Below are positions 1-6,193 of a stretch of 15,166 nucleotides of DNA, one piece after another. The notes below the pieces were generated by a model. The model saw nothing but the letters and a program-made list of their open reading frames with translations, was not told the origin of the DNA and did no database searches. Location of the stretch: NCBI GenBank assembly GCA_022424925.1, contig JAKMGM010000101.1:1-15166 (forward strand), in the 5' to 3' direction. The stretch is from Candidatus Poseidoniaceae archaeon. Its GTDB lineage: Archaea; Thermoplasmatota; Poseidoniia; Poseidoniales; Poseidoniaceae. Position 1 is the first letter of the stretch; each line of letters starts with the position of its first letter. The position numbers and the translations under genes were made by a program.

Positions 1-106
1 ACCTAGATTGGGATGAATTAAAAACAAGTGTTCAATTTTCAGCCTCAAATTTAGACATAGTTGGTTGTGATTCGTCTGTTCATCCATCAGCAGTGTGACC
101 AAGAAC
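1..106. other. Non-coding left edge
   Basis: This AT-rich stretch lies downstream of the minus-strand dehydrogenase. I see no ORF, RNA gene or convincing promoter in it. It may hold the 3' end of the dehydrogenase transcript. Confidence 0.5.
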
Positions 107-1045
107 TCAACTGGGTGGCCAAGTAAAGCCCGTTGCTTCCTCTGACACCTTCCAAAGTTTCTGCATGGTCTCTTTCTCGTATGCATAGGCTTCAAGCGTA
201 TTCTTCGCAACTGGACCAACCATGTTCAAACGTCCGGTGGGGCCGTACAGTGCTCGCTGTTCAAGGCCGTCTTGAGTTGCGCACATGACTTCAGGATAGG
301 CGCCTTTTTCAGCGGATTGCACAAGCGGTGTTTTGGTCATGAGACCAAAGAGAAGACGCGTCGTTCGGTTACCGCTTGTCTTGATGAGTGACGTAGCTGA
401 AGCACCTGGGTGGCATACGTATACCTCGACATTTTTCTTTGCAACATCCACCCGGTCTTGTAATTCGTAAGCGAACATCATCTGAGCAAGTTTACTTTGA
501 CTGTAGACCGGGTTTGATTTGTATCCTTTTTCCCAATTCATATCGTCAAAATTAATCGTCCGAAGTCCCATTTTGTAACCAAGACTCGTAACCACAACGA
601 TGCGTCCTGACGATTCCTCAATGCGTTTAAACAGCATTCCACTCAACAAGAAATGACCGTAGTGATTGGTTCCAAGATGGCTTTCAAATCCATCAACGGT
701 TAAGACTCGCTTAGGAACCTGGGCAATTGCAGCATTACAGATGAGAGCATCGACTTTAGGGACGATTGTCAAGACCTCCTTAGCAGCCTTGCGAACACTC
801 GCTAGGTCGGCAAGATCCATAGTGATGAAGCGAACTTCCGCTTGTGAGCCAAATTCCTTCTTGAGCATGTGAACGGTATCGTTTGATTTTTCCTCGTTCC
901 GATTGAGCATTACAACGCTTGCTTCTTTCGACAAAAGGATTCGAACTGCCTCGCGACCGACGCCCGAAGTTGCCCCGGTGATCACGAAAGTCTTACCTTG
1001 GAGCGATTCGAGTTGTGTTGGCGTCCAGCCTGTTTTAAGCGTCAT
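107..1045 (-). CDS. Short-chain dehydrogenase/reductase (retinol dehydrogenase-like)
   Basis: A 312-residue classical/extended SDR that probably oxidises or reduces an alcohol/ketone with NAD(P)(H). Visible hallmarks are the dinucleotide-binding TGATSGVG motif (residues 23-30), the NAA core motif (104-106), a catalytic Ser near 154, and YSQSK with Tyr181 and Lys185. Length and the C-terminal extension resemble the retinol dehydrogenase / protochlorophyllide reductase-like subgroup; the substrate cannot be told from sequence. The ATG start is supported by a TATA-like element about 34 bp upstream. It is the last gene of the minus-strand run and sits 78 bp after the alkyltransferase gene, probably under its own promoter. 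All catalytic residues are present, unlike the second SDR in this window. Confidence 0.9.
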   Translation of the reverse strand: MTLKTGWTPTQLESLQGKTFVITGATSGVGREAVRILLSKEASVVMLNRNEEKSNDTVHMLKKEFGSQAEVRFITMDLADLASVRKAAKEVLTIVPKVDALICNAAIAQVPKRVLTVDGFESHLGTNHYGHFLLSGMLFKRIEESSGRIVVVTSLGYKMGLRTINFDDMNWEKGYKSNPVYSQSKLAQMMFAYELQDRVDVAKKNVEVYVCHPGASATSLIKTSGNRTTRLLFGLMTKTPLVQSAEKGAYPEVMCATQDGLEQRALYGPTGRLNMVGPVAKNTLEAYAYEKETMQKLWKVSEEATGFTWPPS

Positions 1046-1074
1046 TTTTGCCGCTCCATGAACTCTTTATTCAA

Positions 1075-1084
1075 GTTTATATGC
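1075..1084 (-). promoter_or_regulatory. TATA box of the SDR gene
   Basis: Read on minus this is GCATATAAAC, centred about 34 bp before the SDR ATG. With archaeal TATA-to-start spacing of about 25 bp, transcription would begin around 1054, giving a leader of some 9 nt. Confidence 0.55.
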
Positions 1085-1123
1085 AGTTCAAATGAAAGAC
1101 GCGTTATGCATTGAACGTTAACA

Positions 1124-1429
1124 TCACGAGCGGTGAAACCTCGATACATCAAAGCCCTCTTCTTGGAGAAGAGCGAGTTTGGTTTCTATGCCTCCTTCGC
1201 CGCTGTACCCTCCAATGCCACCATCGCTACGAACGACTCGATGGCACGGAACACCTGGTGGATACGGATTTTTTCCACAGGCATTGGCAACAGCACGAGC
1301 AGAGGTGGGGTGTCCAATCATTTTCGCAAGTTCGGTATAAGTGCGGACTTCACCAAAAGGAATGGTCTTCAGCGCATTCCAAACCTTGACTTGAAACGCG
1401 GTTCCTTGGAATGGAGGATGCTCTGCCAT
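1124..1429 (-). CDS. ogt: Methylated-DNA--protein-cysteine methyltransferase, minimal form
   Basis: A 101-residue protein made only of the DNA-binding/active-site domain of O6-alkylguanine-DNA alkyltransferases, which move an alkyl group from O6-alkylguanine to their own cysteine. The active-site PCHRV motif is intact (Cys near residue 62). The Tyr of the RTYTELA segment, the Arg finger in ARAVANAC and the NP turn are also visible. The N-terminal ribonuclease-like domain of Ada/Ogt/MGMT is absent, giving the size of alkyltransferase-like (ATL) proteins; those lack the Cys, whereas this protein keeps it, so it is likely an active suicide enzyme. It lies 86 bp downstream of tRNA-Arg. I did not find a strong TATA box for it. 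Confidence 0.9.
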   Translation of the reverse strand: MAEHPPFQGTAFQVKVWNALKTIPFGEVRTYTELAKMIGHPTSARAVANACGKNPYPPGVPCHRVVRSDGGIGGYSGEGGIETKLALLQEEGFDVSRFHRS

Positions 1430-1515
1430 GGTGTTGGATAGCAGGCTCGATTATTGTTTTTCGTGTGACTACCTTCGAAACTTGAGTATGAAAAGGACGC
1501 TTGTCAAAAACGAAA

Positions 1516-1592
1516 TGGCGGACGTGCCAGGATTTGAACCCGGGATCTTCGGCTTAGGAGGCCAACGCATTATCCAGCTGTGCTACACGCCC
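1516..1592 (-). tRNA. tRNA-Arg (anticodon CCT)
   Basis: Read on minus, the 7-bp acceptor stem GGGCGTG/CACGTCC closes with one G-U pair. The anticodon stem TTGGC/GCCGA carries loop CTCCTAA, giving anticodon CCT, which reads AGG. The T arm is CCGGG-TTCAAAT-CCTGG. The discriminator is G, followed by a genomically encoded CCA (1516-1518). No intron. It starts 22 bp after the stop codon of the RFC-like gene and I see no TATA box of its own, so it may be processed from the upstream transcript. Confidence 0.95.
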
Positions 1593-1614
1593 AGCAGTTC
1601 CAGTCGAATGAGAG

Positions 1615-2760
1615 TCAAGACGCTTTCGCAGCGTTCATCCTTTTCCCAATATCAGAAACTTGAAACAAAAACCGCTCCAGTTCAATTCGACCTTGCATGC
1701 TTCGGTGAAGGGCTACATCGCATGCTGAAAGAGCGACGAGAATTTCGGAAAGCATGTCTTCTGGAAGGTGGAGTCGCCCTTCGGTTAAGAGCAAGTGGAG
1801 CTGTTCAACAATGTCTTCGGGCTCAAGGTTATGTTCCGACATGACTTGGTCAAGAACGCCCATTGCCCCTTTCAAAACACGCCGATTCTTGTTGCCTTCT
1901 TTTTCCCATCGCCAATCGTGGACGCGGTTACGAAGGGCTTCTTCAAGGATGTGTTGCACTTCGCGTAAAGAGGTCGCTGCAAGCAAGTTTTGGAGGTTTT
2001 TCCGATCATCCAAGAGATTGCGGTGAGCAAGCAGTTCCATCATAAAAATAGCTTTGCGTACGTTTCCCGAGGATACGTGTGCGATATCACCCACAATACC
2101 TCGGACGGGTGACAACTTTTCTTCGTGAACAATCTGCATCAAACGCTCCTCAATCAGAGAACGGTCAATCTTTGGCAACCTGATGTGTTGTGTTCTGCTT
2201 CGTAAGGCCTCGATAATCCTTGAAGGTGTGTGTGCTGTGAAAATGAATCGAGCACTGCCGCTGCTCACTTCCATCATACGCCGAAGGTATGATTGACGAA
2301 TTGTTCCGAGATAATCTGCATCTTCAATGACGATAAGTCGAGAGACTGCTGCTCGTTGGCCGGCTGTATGGTTGCATTCTGCACCGGCTGGGGGCGGTGT
2401 ATCCGCTGCAGTCGAAGAAAAAGTATGGTCAAAGGCGTCAAGGCTGGTACGACCAGCCAGAGTATCCTCCGAACCACTTCCTTCAGGGCGTAAGAATTCC
2501 TCGAATTTAGCCATTGCACCGGCGGAACGTGAAAGATCTCTCGCCTGGAGAATATGGGTTCGCGCCTTCCATGTTGAGCCAAGCACTTGCCGAGCCATAA
2601 GTCGCCATGTGGCGGTTTTCCCGGAGCCGGAGGGACCGGAAAGAAGAAGATGCGGTGGGTTGGCCTGGAGTGATGTGCGTGCAATGTTCGTTCGAACGGC
2701 CTCTGGTAGCAGCAACTCTTTGAAAAAAAGAGGCGCTTTAGCAGAGAGCCAAGATGACAT
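1615..2760 (-). CDS. Replication factor C small-subunit-like clamp-loader ATPase, divergent
   Basis: A 381-residue AAA+ protein of the RFC/DnaX clamp-loader class, which opens and loads the PCNA sliding clamp using ATP. Walker A GPSGSGKT is at 42-49. The Walker B region reads LIVIEDAD (142-149), with Glu-Asp where the usual order is Asp-Glu. Sensor 1 reads FTAHTPS with His where Asn is usual. The SRC arginine-finger motif is SRT (188-190), keeping the Arg. Sensor 2 is GNVRKAI (232-238). A low-complexity insert of about 45 residues sits between Walker A and B (about 90-135). It is longer than typical archaeal RfcS (about 320-330 aa). It follows rpo12 by 55 bp on the same strand. It may be the second small subunit of a heteromeric loader; I am sure of the superfamily, less of the exact role. 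Confidence 0.82.
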   Translation of the reverse strand: MSSWLSAKAPLFFKELLLPEAVRTNIARTSLQANPPHLLLSGPSGSGKTATWRLMARQVLGSTWKARTHILQARDLSRSAGAMAKFEEFLRPEGSGSEDTLAGRTSLDAFDHTFSSTAADTPPPAGAECNHTAGQRAAVSRLIVIEDADYLGTIRQSYLRRMMEVSSGSARFIFTAHTPSRIIEALRSRTQHIRLPKIDRSLIEERLMQIVHEEKLSPVRGIVGDIAHVSSGNVRKAIFMMELLAHRNLLDDRKNLQNLLAATSLREVQHILEEALRNRVHDWRWEKEGNKNRRVLKGAMGVLDQVMSEHNLEPEDIVEQLHLLLTEGRLHLPEDMLSEILVALSACDVALHRSMQGRIELERFLFQVSDIGKRMNAAKAS

Positions 2761-2815
2761 GGTATCACGCTTATCGTCAGCGGTCTTTCAACCCTGCGCG
2801 AGAAAAATTGAGGGC

Positions 2816-2980
2816 TTATTCAGCCTTGAGACGCTTGGTACCGGTTCGACGCAATTTCATGAAGATGCGTGATCCACACGACTTGCAACTGATACCGTTA
2901 CGTTCGCGGTGGAAGGATTCGAGGTTTCCGCAGACTGCGCATTTGTAATCAACAAGTTCAACCATTTCGTTCGTCTCCAT
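2816..2980 (-). CDS. rpo12: DNA-directed RNA polymerase subunit Rpo12 (RpoP, RPABC4 homologue)
   Basis: A 54-residue zinc-ribbon protein. Cys14-x2-Cys17 and Cys32-x2-Cys35 form the metal site, followed by the GSRIFMKLR segment that matches the family's G-R-I-L-Y-K-x-R consensus and a basic C-terminus. Rpo12 is a small assembly subunit of archaeal RNA polymerase, equivalent to eukaryotic Rpb12. The ATG at 2980 gives a five-residue extension before a second Met at residue 6 (2965), which could be the true start; the usual family length of about 45-50 aa fits either. It lies between the tandem-domain protein and the RFC-like gene on one strand. Ribosomal L40e, another small double-CxxC protein, was considered, but the YKCxxCG opening and the GSRI block favour Rpo12. 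Confidence 0.85.
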   Translation of the reverse strand: METNEMVELVDYKCAVCGNLESFHRERNGISCKSCGSRIFMKLRRTGTKRLKAE

Positions 2981-3049
2981 TCTATGCGACCGGCCACCCT
3001 TTCTTGAAGGTGTCCCTCAAAAAATGTCCAATTTTTCGTCGAAAACCAC

Positions 3050-3475
3050 TTACTGTCCCGCTTGCAATGCCGGAACCATTCTGATATGTTGAGCGGTGTC
3101 AAAGTCCGTATCTGCCAGTTCAGCAGCAGCAACCATTTTGTTATCGACAAAGACCCAGCTGCCCTTTGCGTTGGATGCCTGTTGAATGAGGTCAGATTTG
3201 GTCATCTGGACCACGCTGTGTCCAGTGGCGTCTGCTATCTCTATTGTGTACATCTTGTCTTCGCTTCCGGCTTGAAGTGCCGGAACCATGCGAATGTGCT
3301 GTGCGCTATCAAAATCTGTGTTCGCTAATTCATCGGTTGCGACCATCTTGTTATCGACAAAAATCCAACTTCCTTTGGCTTTGGAAGCTTCGCTTATCAG
3401 TTCGGTCTTCGTCATCTGGACAACGCTGTGTCCAGTGGCGTCTGCTATCTCTATTGTGTAGGTCTTCGGGCTCAT
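3050..3475 (-). CDS. Two-repeat small-domain protein, possibly beta-grasp (ubiquitin-like) fold
   Basis: A 141-residue protein consisting of two 65-residue copies (residues 6-70 and 76-140) joined by a five-residue linker, with 55 of 65 positions identical. No Cys, no membrane segment, no signal peptide. Each copy reads strand (YTIEIAD), strand (HSVVQMT), helix (ELISEASKAKG), strand (SWIFVDNKMVA), acidic turn, last strand (QHIRMVPAL) and ends Gln-Ala-Gly. That order, a strand-turn like ubiquitin's LIFAGKQL, and the terminal Gly suggest a beta-grasp domain; this is inference and I do not recognise a named family. The start is firm: an AGGAGA ribosome site 7 nt before the ATG and a strong TATA box upstream, implying high expression. 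Confidence 0.75.
   Translation of the reverse strand: MSPKTYTIEIADATGHSVVQMTKTELISEASKAKGSWIFVDNKMVATDELANTDFDSAQHIRMVPALQAGSEDKMYTIEIADATGHSVVQMTKSDLIQQASNAKGSWVFVDNKMVAAAELADTDFDTAQHIRMVPALQAGQ
3056..3250 (-). repeat. Tandem in-gene duplication, copy 2 (C-terminal)
   Basis: Codes for residues 76-140 of the two-repeat protein. Paired with the copy at 3266-3460; the period is 210 bp (70 codons). The 50 bp at 3201-3250 match 3411-3460 with a single mismatch, while the central part of the unit has drifted more. Confidence 0.95.
3266..3460 (-). repeat. Tandem in-gene duplication, copy 1 (N-terminal)
   Basis: Codes for residues 6-70 of the two-repeat protein. It differs from copy 2 at ten amino-acid positions, mostly conservative (T/S, E/D, I/V, N/D, K/N). 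Confidence 0.95.
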
Positions 3476-3482
3476 GGGTATT

Positions 3483-3520
3483 TCTCCTGTGGAAACTAAA
3501 TACGCCCACTGGATATAAAG
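3483..3520 (-). promoter_or_regulatory. TATA box and Shine-Dalgarno site of the two-repeat gene
   Basis: On minus, CTTTATATCC (3511-3520) is a near-consensus archaeal TATA box about 41 bp before the ATG. AGGAGA (3483-3488) is a Shine-Dalgarno site 7 nt from the ATG. The predicted transcription start near 3490 leaves a short leader that just contains the ribosome site. This is the best-formed promoter in the window. Confidence 0.75.
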
Positions 3521-3661
3521 AAAAATCTAGCGATGGAAAACGGGAGAAGATAAAAACGAAAGAGGTCTACATGTTGTAAAGAAGCAACGCCGGTCGGAAA
3601 CTGAAGAAGGTAGAGCAAGGAGGGAACCCATCTGATTCCAACACTCTTACTGCATGTTGAA
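3521..3661. other. Intergenic gap with T-rich tracts
   Basis: No gene is seen here. Read on minus, downstream of the DUF523 gene, it contains pyrimidine-rich runs including a TTTCGTTTTTATC tract near 3550-3562, compatible with archaeal oligo-T termination before the next promoter. No hairpin is evident. Confidence 0.3.
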
Positions 3662-4453
3662 TCACTTAACCGAAGGAAGGTTATGAGTGATTTTTCCGGG
3701 TGCATGCTCCATGACATTCGCGATTGAACCCTTTTGTGTGAGAGCATTCAGTGTTTTCTGGGCTTCAGTCATGTACGTAAGAGCGACTGTTTCCGCATGT
3801 TCGCTGTTGTCAAAACCTGAGGTGATGAGGCGCCCAAGACGGCGCTTGGCGCCTGGGGAGCGATGAAGCAAGAATTGTTTATTGGCGTTATGAAAATCAG
3901 TGAGGGTTTGAGCGGTCCACCCGCTGAGACCTACTTCTCGCCACAATGAAAAAAAGTGAACTCGCGCAAGAAAGTGTTCTGCTTGACGAACATCTTTGAG
4001 TCGTTCTTCATCAACAACAGGAATGTGTGGGTAAAGCGTAGTGAAGATTTTGGCAAACATGCCTTTGCCGTCTCTGGTTGCACGGGTGTGACCGTCACGG
4101 TATACGTTTACTCGCTCAAGGCCACAACTAGGAGAATCGTTCTTGAAAACAAAGCCGCAGATTCCGGATGCAACTAAAGCATCAGCTTGCACTTGAGCGT
4201 ATTCGAGAATTCGACCAGTGAAATCTTCACCGTTTATGGAATCGACAAGTCGGATAGAGTTGCCATCGTTCAGGAGTCGAGTCTTGGGCCGCGGTACACC
4301 CATTCCAACCCCAACCTCCGGACAAACGCCAATCAGGTCAAAATGTCCGTTCCACTTGTGCGTAATTTCAGTGAATTCTGCTGCTTCACCGTTGTTGCGA
4401 ACTTTTTGTCCAAGCAGACATGAAGATACGGCGAGCCTCGGTTTCACATCCAT
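3662..4453 (-). CDS. DUF523-DUF1722 (YbgA-like) protein
   Basis: A 263-residue protein of two parts. The N-terminal DUF523 domain (about 1-150) opens with VSSCLLGQKVR and keeps three cysteines, Cys12, Cys44 (VCPEV) and Cys110 (SPSCG). In the related thiouracil desulfidase TudS these bind a [4Fe-4S] cluster. The C-terminal half (about 155-263) is DUF1722, recognisable by FHNANKQFLLHRSP and the LGRLI segment. The family commonly runs past 300 residues; here DUF1722 stops soon after ANVMEH, so roughly 50-60 C-terminal residues seem missing. No continuation was found in the other frames. The likely role is sulfur or thio-nucleobase chemistry by DUF523 analogy; the function of the fused form is not established. 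A TATA-like TTCATATAGT lies 23-30 bp upstream. Confidence 0.85.
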   Translation of the reverse strand: MDVKPRLAVSSCLLGQKVRNNGEAAEFTEITHKWNGHFDLIGVCPEVGVGMGVPRPKTRLLNDGNSIRLVDSINGEDFTGRILEYAQVQADALVASGICGFVFKNDSPSCGLERVNVYRDGHTRATRDGKGMFAKIFTTLYPHIPVVDEERLKDVRQAEHFLARVHFFSLWREVGLSGWTAQTLTDFHNANKQFLLHRSPGAKRRLGRLITSGFDNSEHAETVALTYMTEAQKTLNALTQKGSIANVMEHAPGKITHNLPSVK

Positions 4454-4473
4454 GATTGAAATGCTCTCAAGTG

Positions 4474-4483
4474 ACTATATGAA
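4474..4483 (-). promoter_or_regulatory. Possible TATA box of the DUF523 gene
   Basis: On minus this reads TTCATATAGT, 21-30 bp before the ATG at 4453, which would make the transcript leaderless or nearly so. It is a weak match on its own. Confidence 0.35.
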
Positions 4484-4512
4484 GCACTGTATGCGAACAT
4501 GAGAGAGATAGG

Positions 4513-4584
4513 CGCCCACTCCGGGAATTGAACCCGGGTCGCAGGAATGACAATCCTGCATGATAACCTCTACACCAAGCGGGC
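4513..4584 (-). tRNA. tRNA-Asp (anticodon GTC)
   Basis: Read on minus, the acceptor stem GCCCGCT/AGTGGGC pairs with one G-U. The anticodon stem CAGGA/TCCTG holds loop TTGTCAT with anticodon GTC. The T arm is CCGGG-TTCAATT-CCCGG, the D-arm segment GGTGTAG is typical of tRNA-Asp, and the discriminator is G. CCA is not encoded (the next bases are CCT), unlike tRNA-Arg in this window. No intron. Confidence 0.95.
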
Positions 4585-4610
4585 CTATGCAAGACTTCCG
4601 TTACGCAACC

Positions 4611-4620
4611 GCTATTTAAG
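4611..4620. promoter_or_regulatory. Shared bidirectional TATA element (tRNA-Asp / aldolase fusion)
   Basis: GCTATTTAAG on plus reads CTTAAATAGC on minus. The centre is about 32 bp from the 5' end of tRNA-Asp on one side and about 37 bp from the ATG of the plus-strand gene on the other. Both distances suit an archaeal TATA box, and I see no better element for either gene in the 68 bp between them. Confidence 0.5.
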
Positions 4621-4652
4621 CCGCGCCATGTGGACAGTATGGGGCGTCAACG

Positions 4653-6191
4653 ATGGTTGGAAAAAAAACATCTGCTGAACAATCAAAGGAAGAACAGAAA
4701 GATGCCCAAGTAGGAAATCTGCTGGATGCTGCATTTGGCGATCTCGGTGGATTGCAAAAAACACAGGAAGAACTGGTCATTCCTTCCAGTGAACCGGTGG
4801 TCGAACAGGCAACTGAACCCGAAGAAACGGCGAATGAAGTCGCCGAAGAGCAAACGGCTGCACCACACGTTCCCGAATCGCCACCAGTCCGACCTACTGG
4901 CCCGCCATCGGGTCCTCCAACAGGACCTCCTTCAGGTCCACCATCGGGCCCACCTACCCAATCCCCATCAGGGCCTCCGCCTTCAGGCCCACCCATGAAT
5001 GCAGACAAGACCTCTGAAGCAACAGCCGAACAGAACGATGTCGAAGATGCTTCGTCACAATCGCCACTTGGCCAACCTGCAGGTCCACCATCGGGTCCGC
5101 CATCTGGCCCCCCTTCAGGACCTCCATCTGGTCCGCCGAGCGGACCGCCCCCCGGCCCTCCATCAAAACAAGTCGAACCGGATGTTGAAGCTCCAACGGA
5201 GTCCGAAAATGAACCAGTACCTGAAGCAAGCGATGCGGCGAAGGAAGACAACCGTTCCGAACCCACCGTTGAAACACAACTGTCCGAAGCAAGTGTGCAA
5301 CACACTCCAGAACACGAGGCTGACATTCCACCCTCCGTTGCTCACACACCAACTGAAGCTGTCCAGTCACAAGTTGCAGTGCAAGACCTCGCCCCGGTGA
5401 CTGAAGAAGCACCTGATGCTGAACTGACTTCGGCAGTTCCAACCGATGAGCAACAAGCACTTGCTGAACAAGAAATAGCGCGACTCAATGCAGAAGTTGA
5501 GCGATTGCGAATGTCGATGGCAGGGGCTGTTGATGTGATTGAAGAACTGGAAACCCCGCCGATGCCTCCAGCCGTCATCGAAGACATTGTCATCGGTGCA
5601 CACATTGTCAGTGATTTTGCACGTCTCGCACGACAACTTGACCGCGAACAACTTATTCGAGCAACAATGGGTACCATCGCAATGCTGCACCCAGATAATC
5701 TCGGCATCATGGTCTCCACACGAAACCGGGTCATGCTCCCAAGATTGGATGAACGAGGGTTGTGTGCCGGATTCCTAGGAAAGGACGCACCGAGGGGAGC
5801 ACCGTCTGACTGGAGAACATTGGAAGTTATATTGGCATTAGCGAGCAGCGCTGTCACCGGCGGTCCTGCGGCAGTTATCCATTCACACGGGCCGTACACA
5901 ACTGCAGCGAGTTGTGAAAAAGACCTGGTTTTGGTCCAACCAATCGATACGATTGGGAAAGAGCAAATTGGCAACGTAATCATTGTCGACCCGGACAATG
6001 CGGACCAAGCCGATTTCTTGAAGCAAATCACTGAAGCGTTGTATCAAGGTGGAATGCGTTGCGTTGTTGTCCGAGGAATGGGTGCGTACGCAGTGGGTGC
6101 AAACCTCGACCAAGCATGGGCCAATGCAGCAATGCTAGAGCACAGCATGCGAATCGTTTTACTGGCTCGACAAGCGAATCTCAAGGTTTGA
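4653..6191 (+). CDS. Proline-rich/coiled-coil fusion to a class II aldolase-like domain
   Basis: A 512-residue protein. Residues 1-80 are acidic and Gln-rich. Two GPPS/GPPT repeat blocks follow (83-114 and 144-170), then an acidic, probably disordered stretch to about 260 and a predicted coiled coil (about 265-298). The C-terminal domain (about 300-512) resembles class II aldolase/adducin (AraD/FucA) proteins: it has HSHGPYTTAAS with His410 and His412, and the closing block RGMGAYAVG-x-AWANAAMLEHSMRI. In zinc aldolases the closing block normally supplies a third His (RGHG or NHG); here Met476 takes that place, so catalysis is uncertain. No signal peptide or membrane segment. The 300-residue extension is not usual for the family and suggests a scaffold or interaction role. 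Its stop lies 2 bp from that of the converging Rieske gene. Confidence 0.85.
   Translation: MVGKKTSAEQSKEEQKDAQVGNLLDAAFGDLGGLQKTQEELVIPSSEPVVEQATEPEETANEVAEEQTAAPHVPESPPVRPTGPPSGPPTGPPSGPPSGPPTQSPSGPPPSGPPMNADKTSEATAEQNDVEDASSQSPLGQPAGPPSGPPSGPPSGPPSGPPSGPPPGPPSKQVEPDVEAPTESENEPVPEASDAAKEDNRSEPTVETQLSEASVQHTPEHEADIPPSVAHTPTEAVQSQVAVQDLAPVTEEAPDAELTSAVPTDEQQALAEQEIARLNAEVERLRMSMAGAVDVIEELETPPMPPAVIEDIVIGAHIVSDFARLARQLDREQLIRATMGTIAMLHPDNLGIMVSTRNRVMLPRLDERGLCAGFLGKDAPRGAPSDWRTLEVILALASSAVTGGPAAVIHSHGPYTTAASCEKDLVLVQPIDTIGKEQIGNVIIVDPDNADQADFLKQITEALYQGGMRCVVVRGMGAYAVGANLDQAWANAAMLEHSMRIVLLARQANLKV
4899..4994 (+). repeat. GPP-S/T tandem peptide repeat, block 1
   Basis: About eight Gly-Pro-Pro units (residues 83-114), mostly four residues each, some interrupted (TQSPSGPPPSGPP). 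Codons for Gly and Pro vary between units, so the repeat is kept at protein level and is not a fresh DNA expansion. Confidence 0.9.
5082..5162 (+). repeat. GPP-S tandem peptide repeat, block 2
   Basis: Seven Gly-Pro-Pro units (residues 144-170), nearly all GPPS. As in block 1, synonymous codons differ from unit to unit. An acidic 29-residue spacer separates the two blocks. Confidence 0.9.
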
Positions 6192-6193
6192 AC

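Noticed and set aside
1428..1844. Plus-strand ORF of 138 aa crossing the tRNA
   Set aside because: Its DVPGFEPGIF... segment is the familiar false peptide read from a tRNA on the opposite strand, and the rest is antisense to the RFC-like gene.
3496..3747. Minus-strand ORF as a frameshifted tail of the DUF523-DUF1722 gene
   Set aside because: Its translation does not resemble the missing DUF1722 end and it runs into the T-rich intergenic gap.
4899..5162. Repeats considered as a CRISPR array or minisatellite
   Set aside because: The period is 12 bp with codon-level drift, in frame, and no spacers: it is protein-coding repeat.
4616..5326. Long minus-strand ORF rich in Gly (GGPDGGPEGG)
   Set aside because: It is the antisense reading of the GPP-repeat gene; repeat composition removes stops. 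The plus frame has the aldolase domain, coiled coil and a promoter.
5342..6031. Minus-strand ORF of 229 aa, Ser-rich
   Set aside because: It is a shadow of the aldolase domain with no family resemblance and no start signals.
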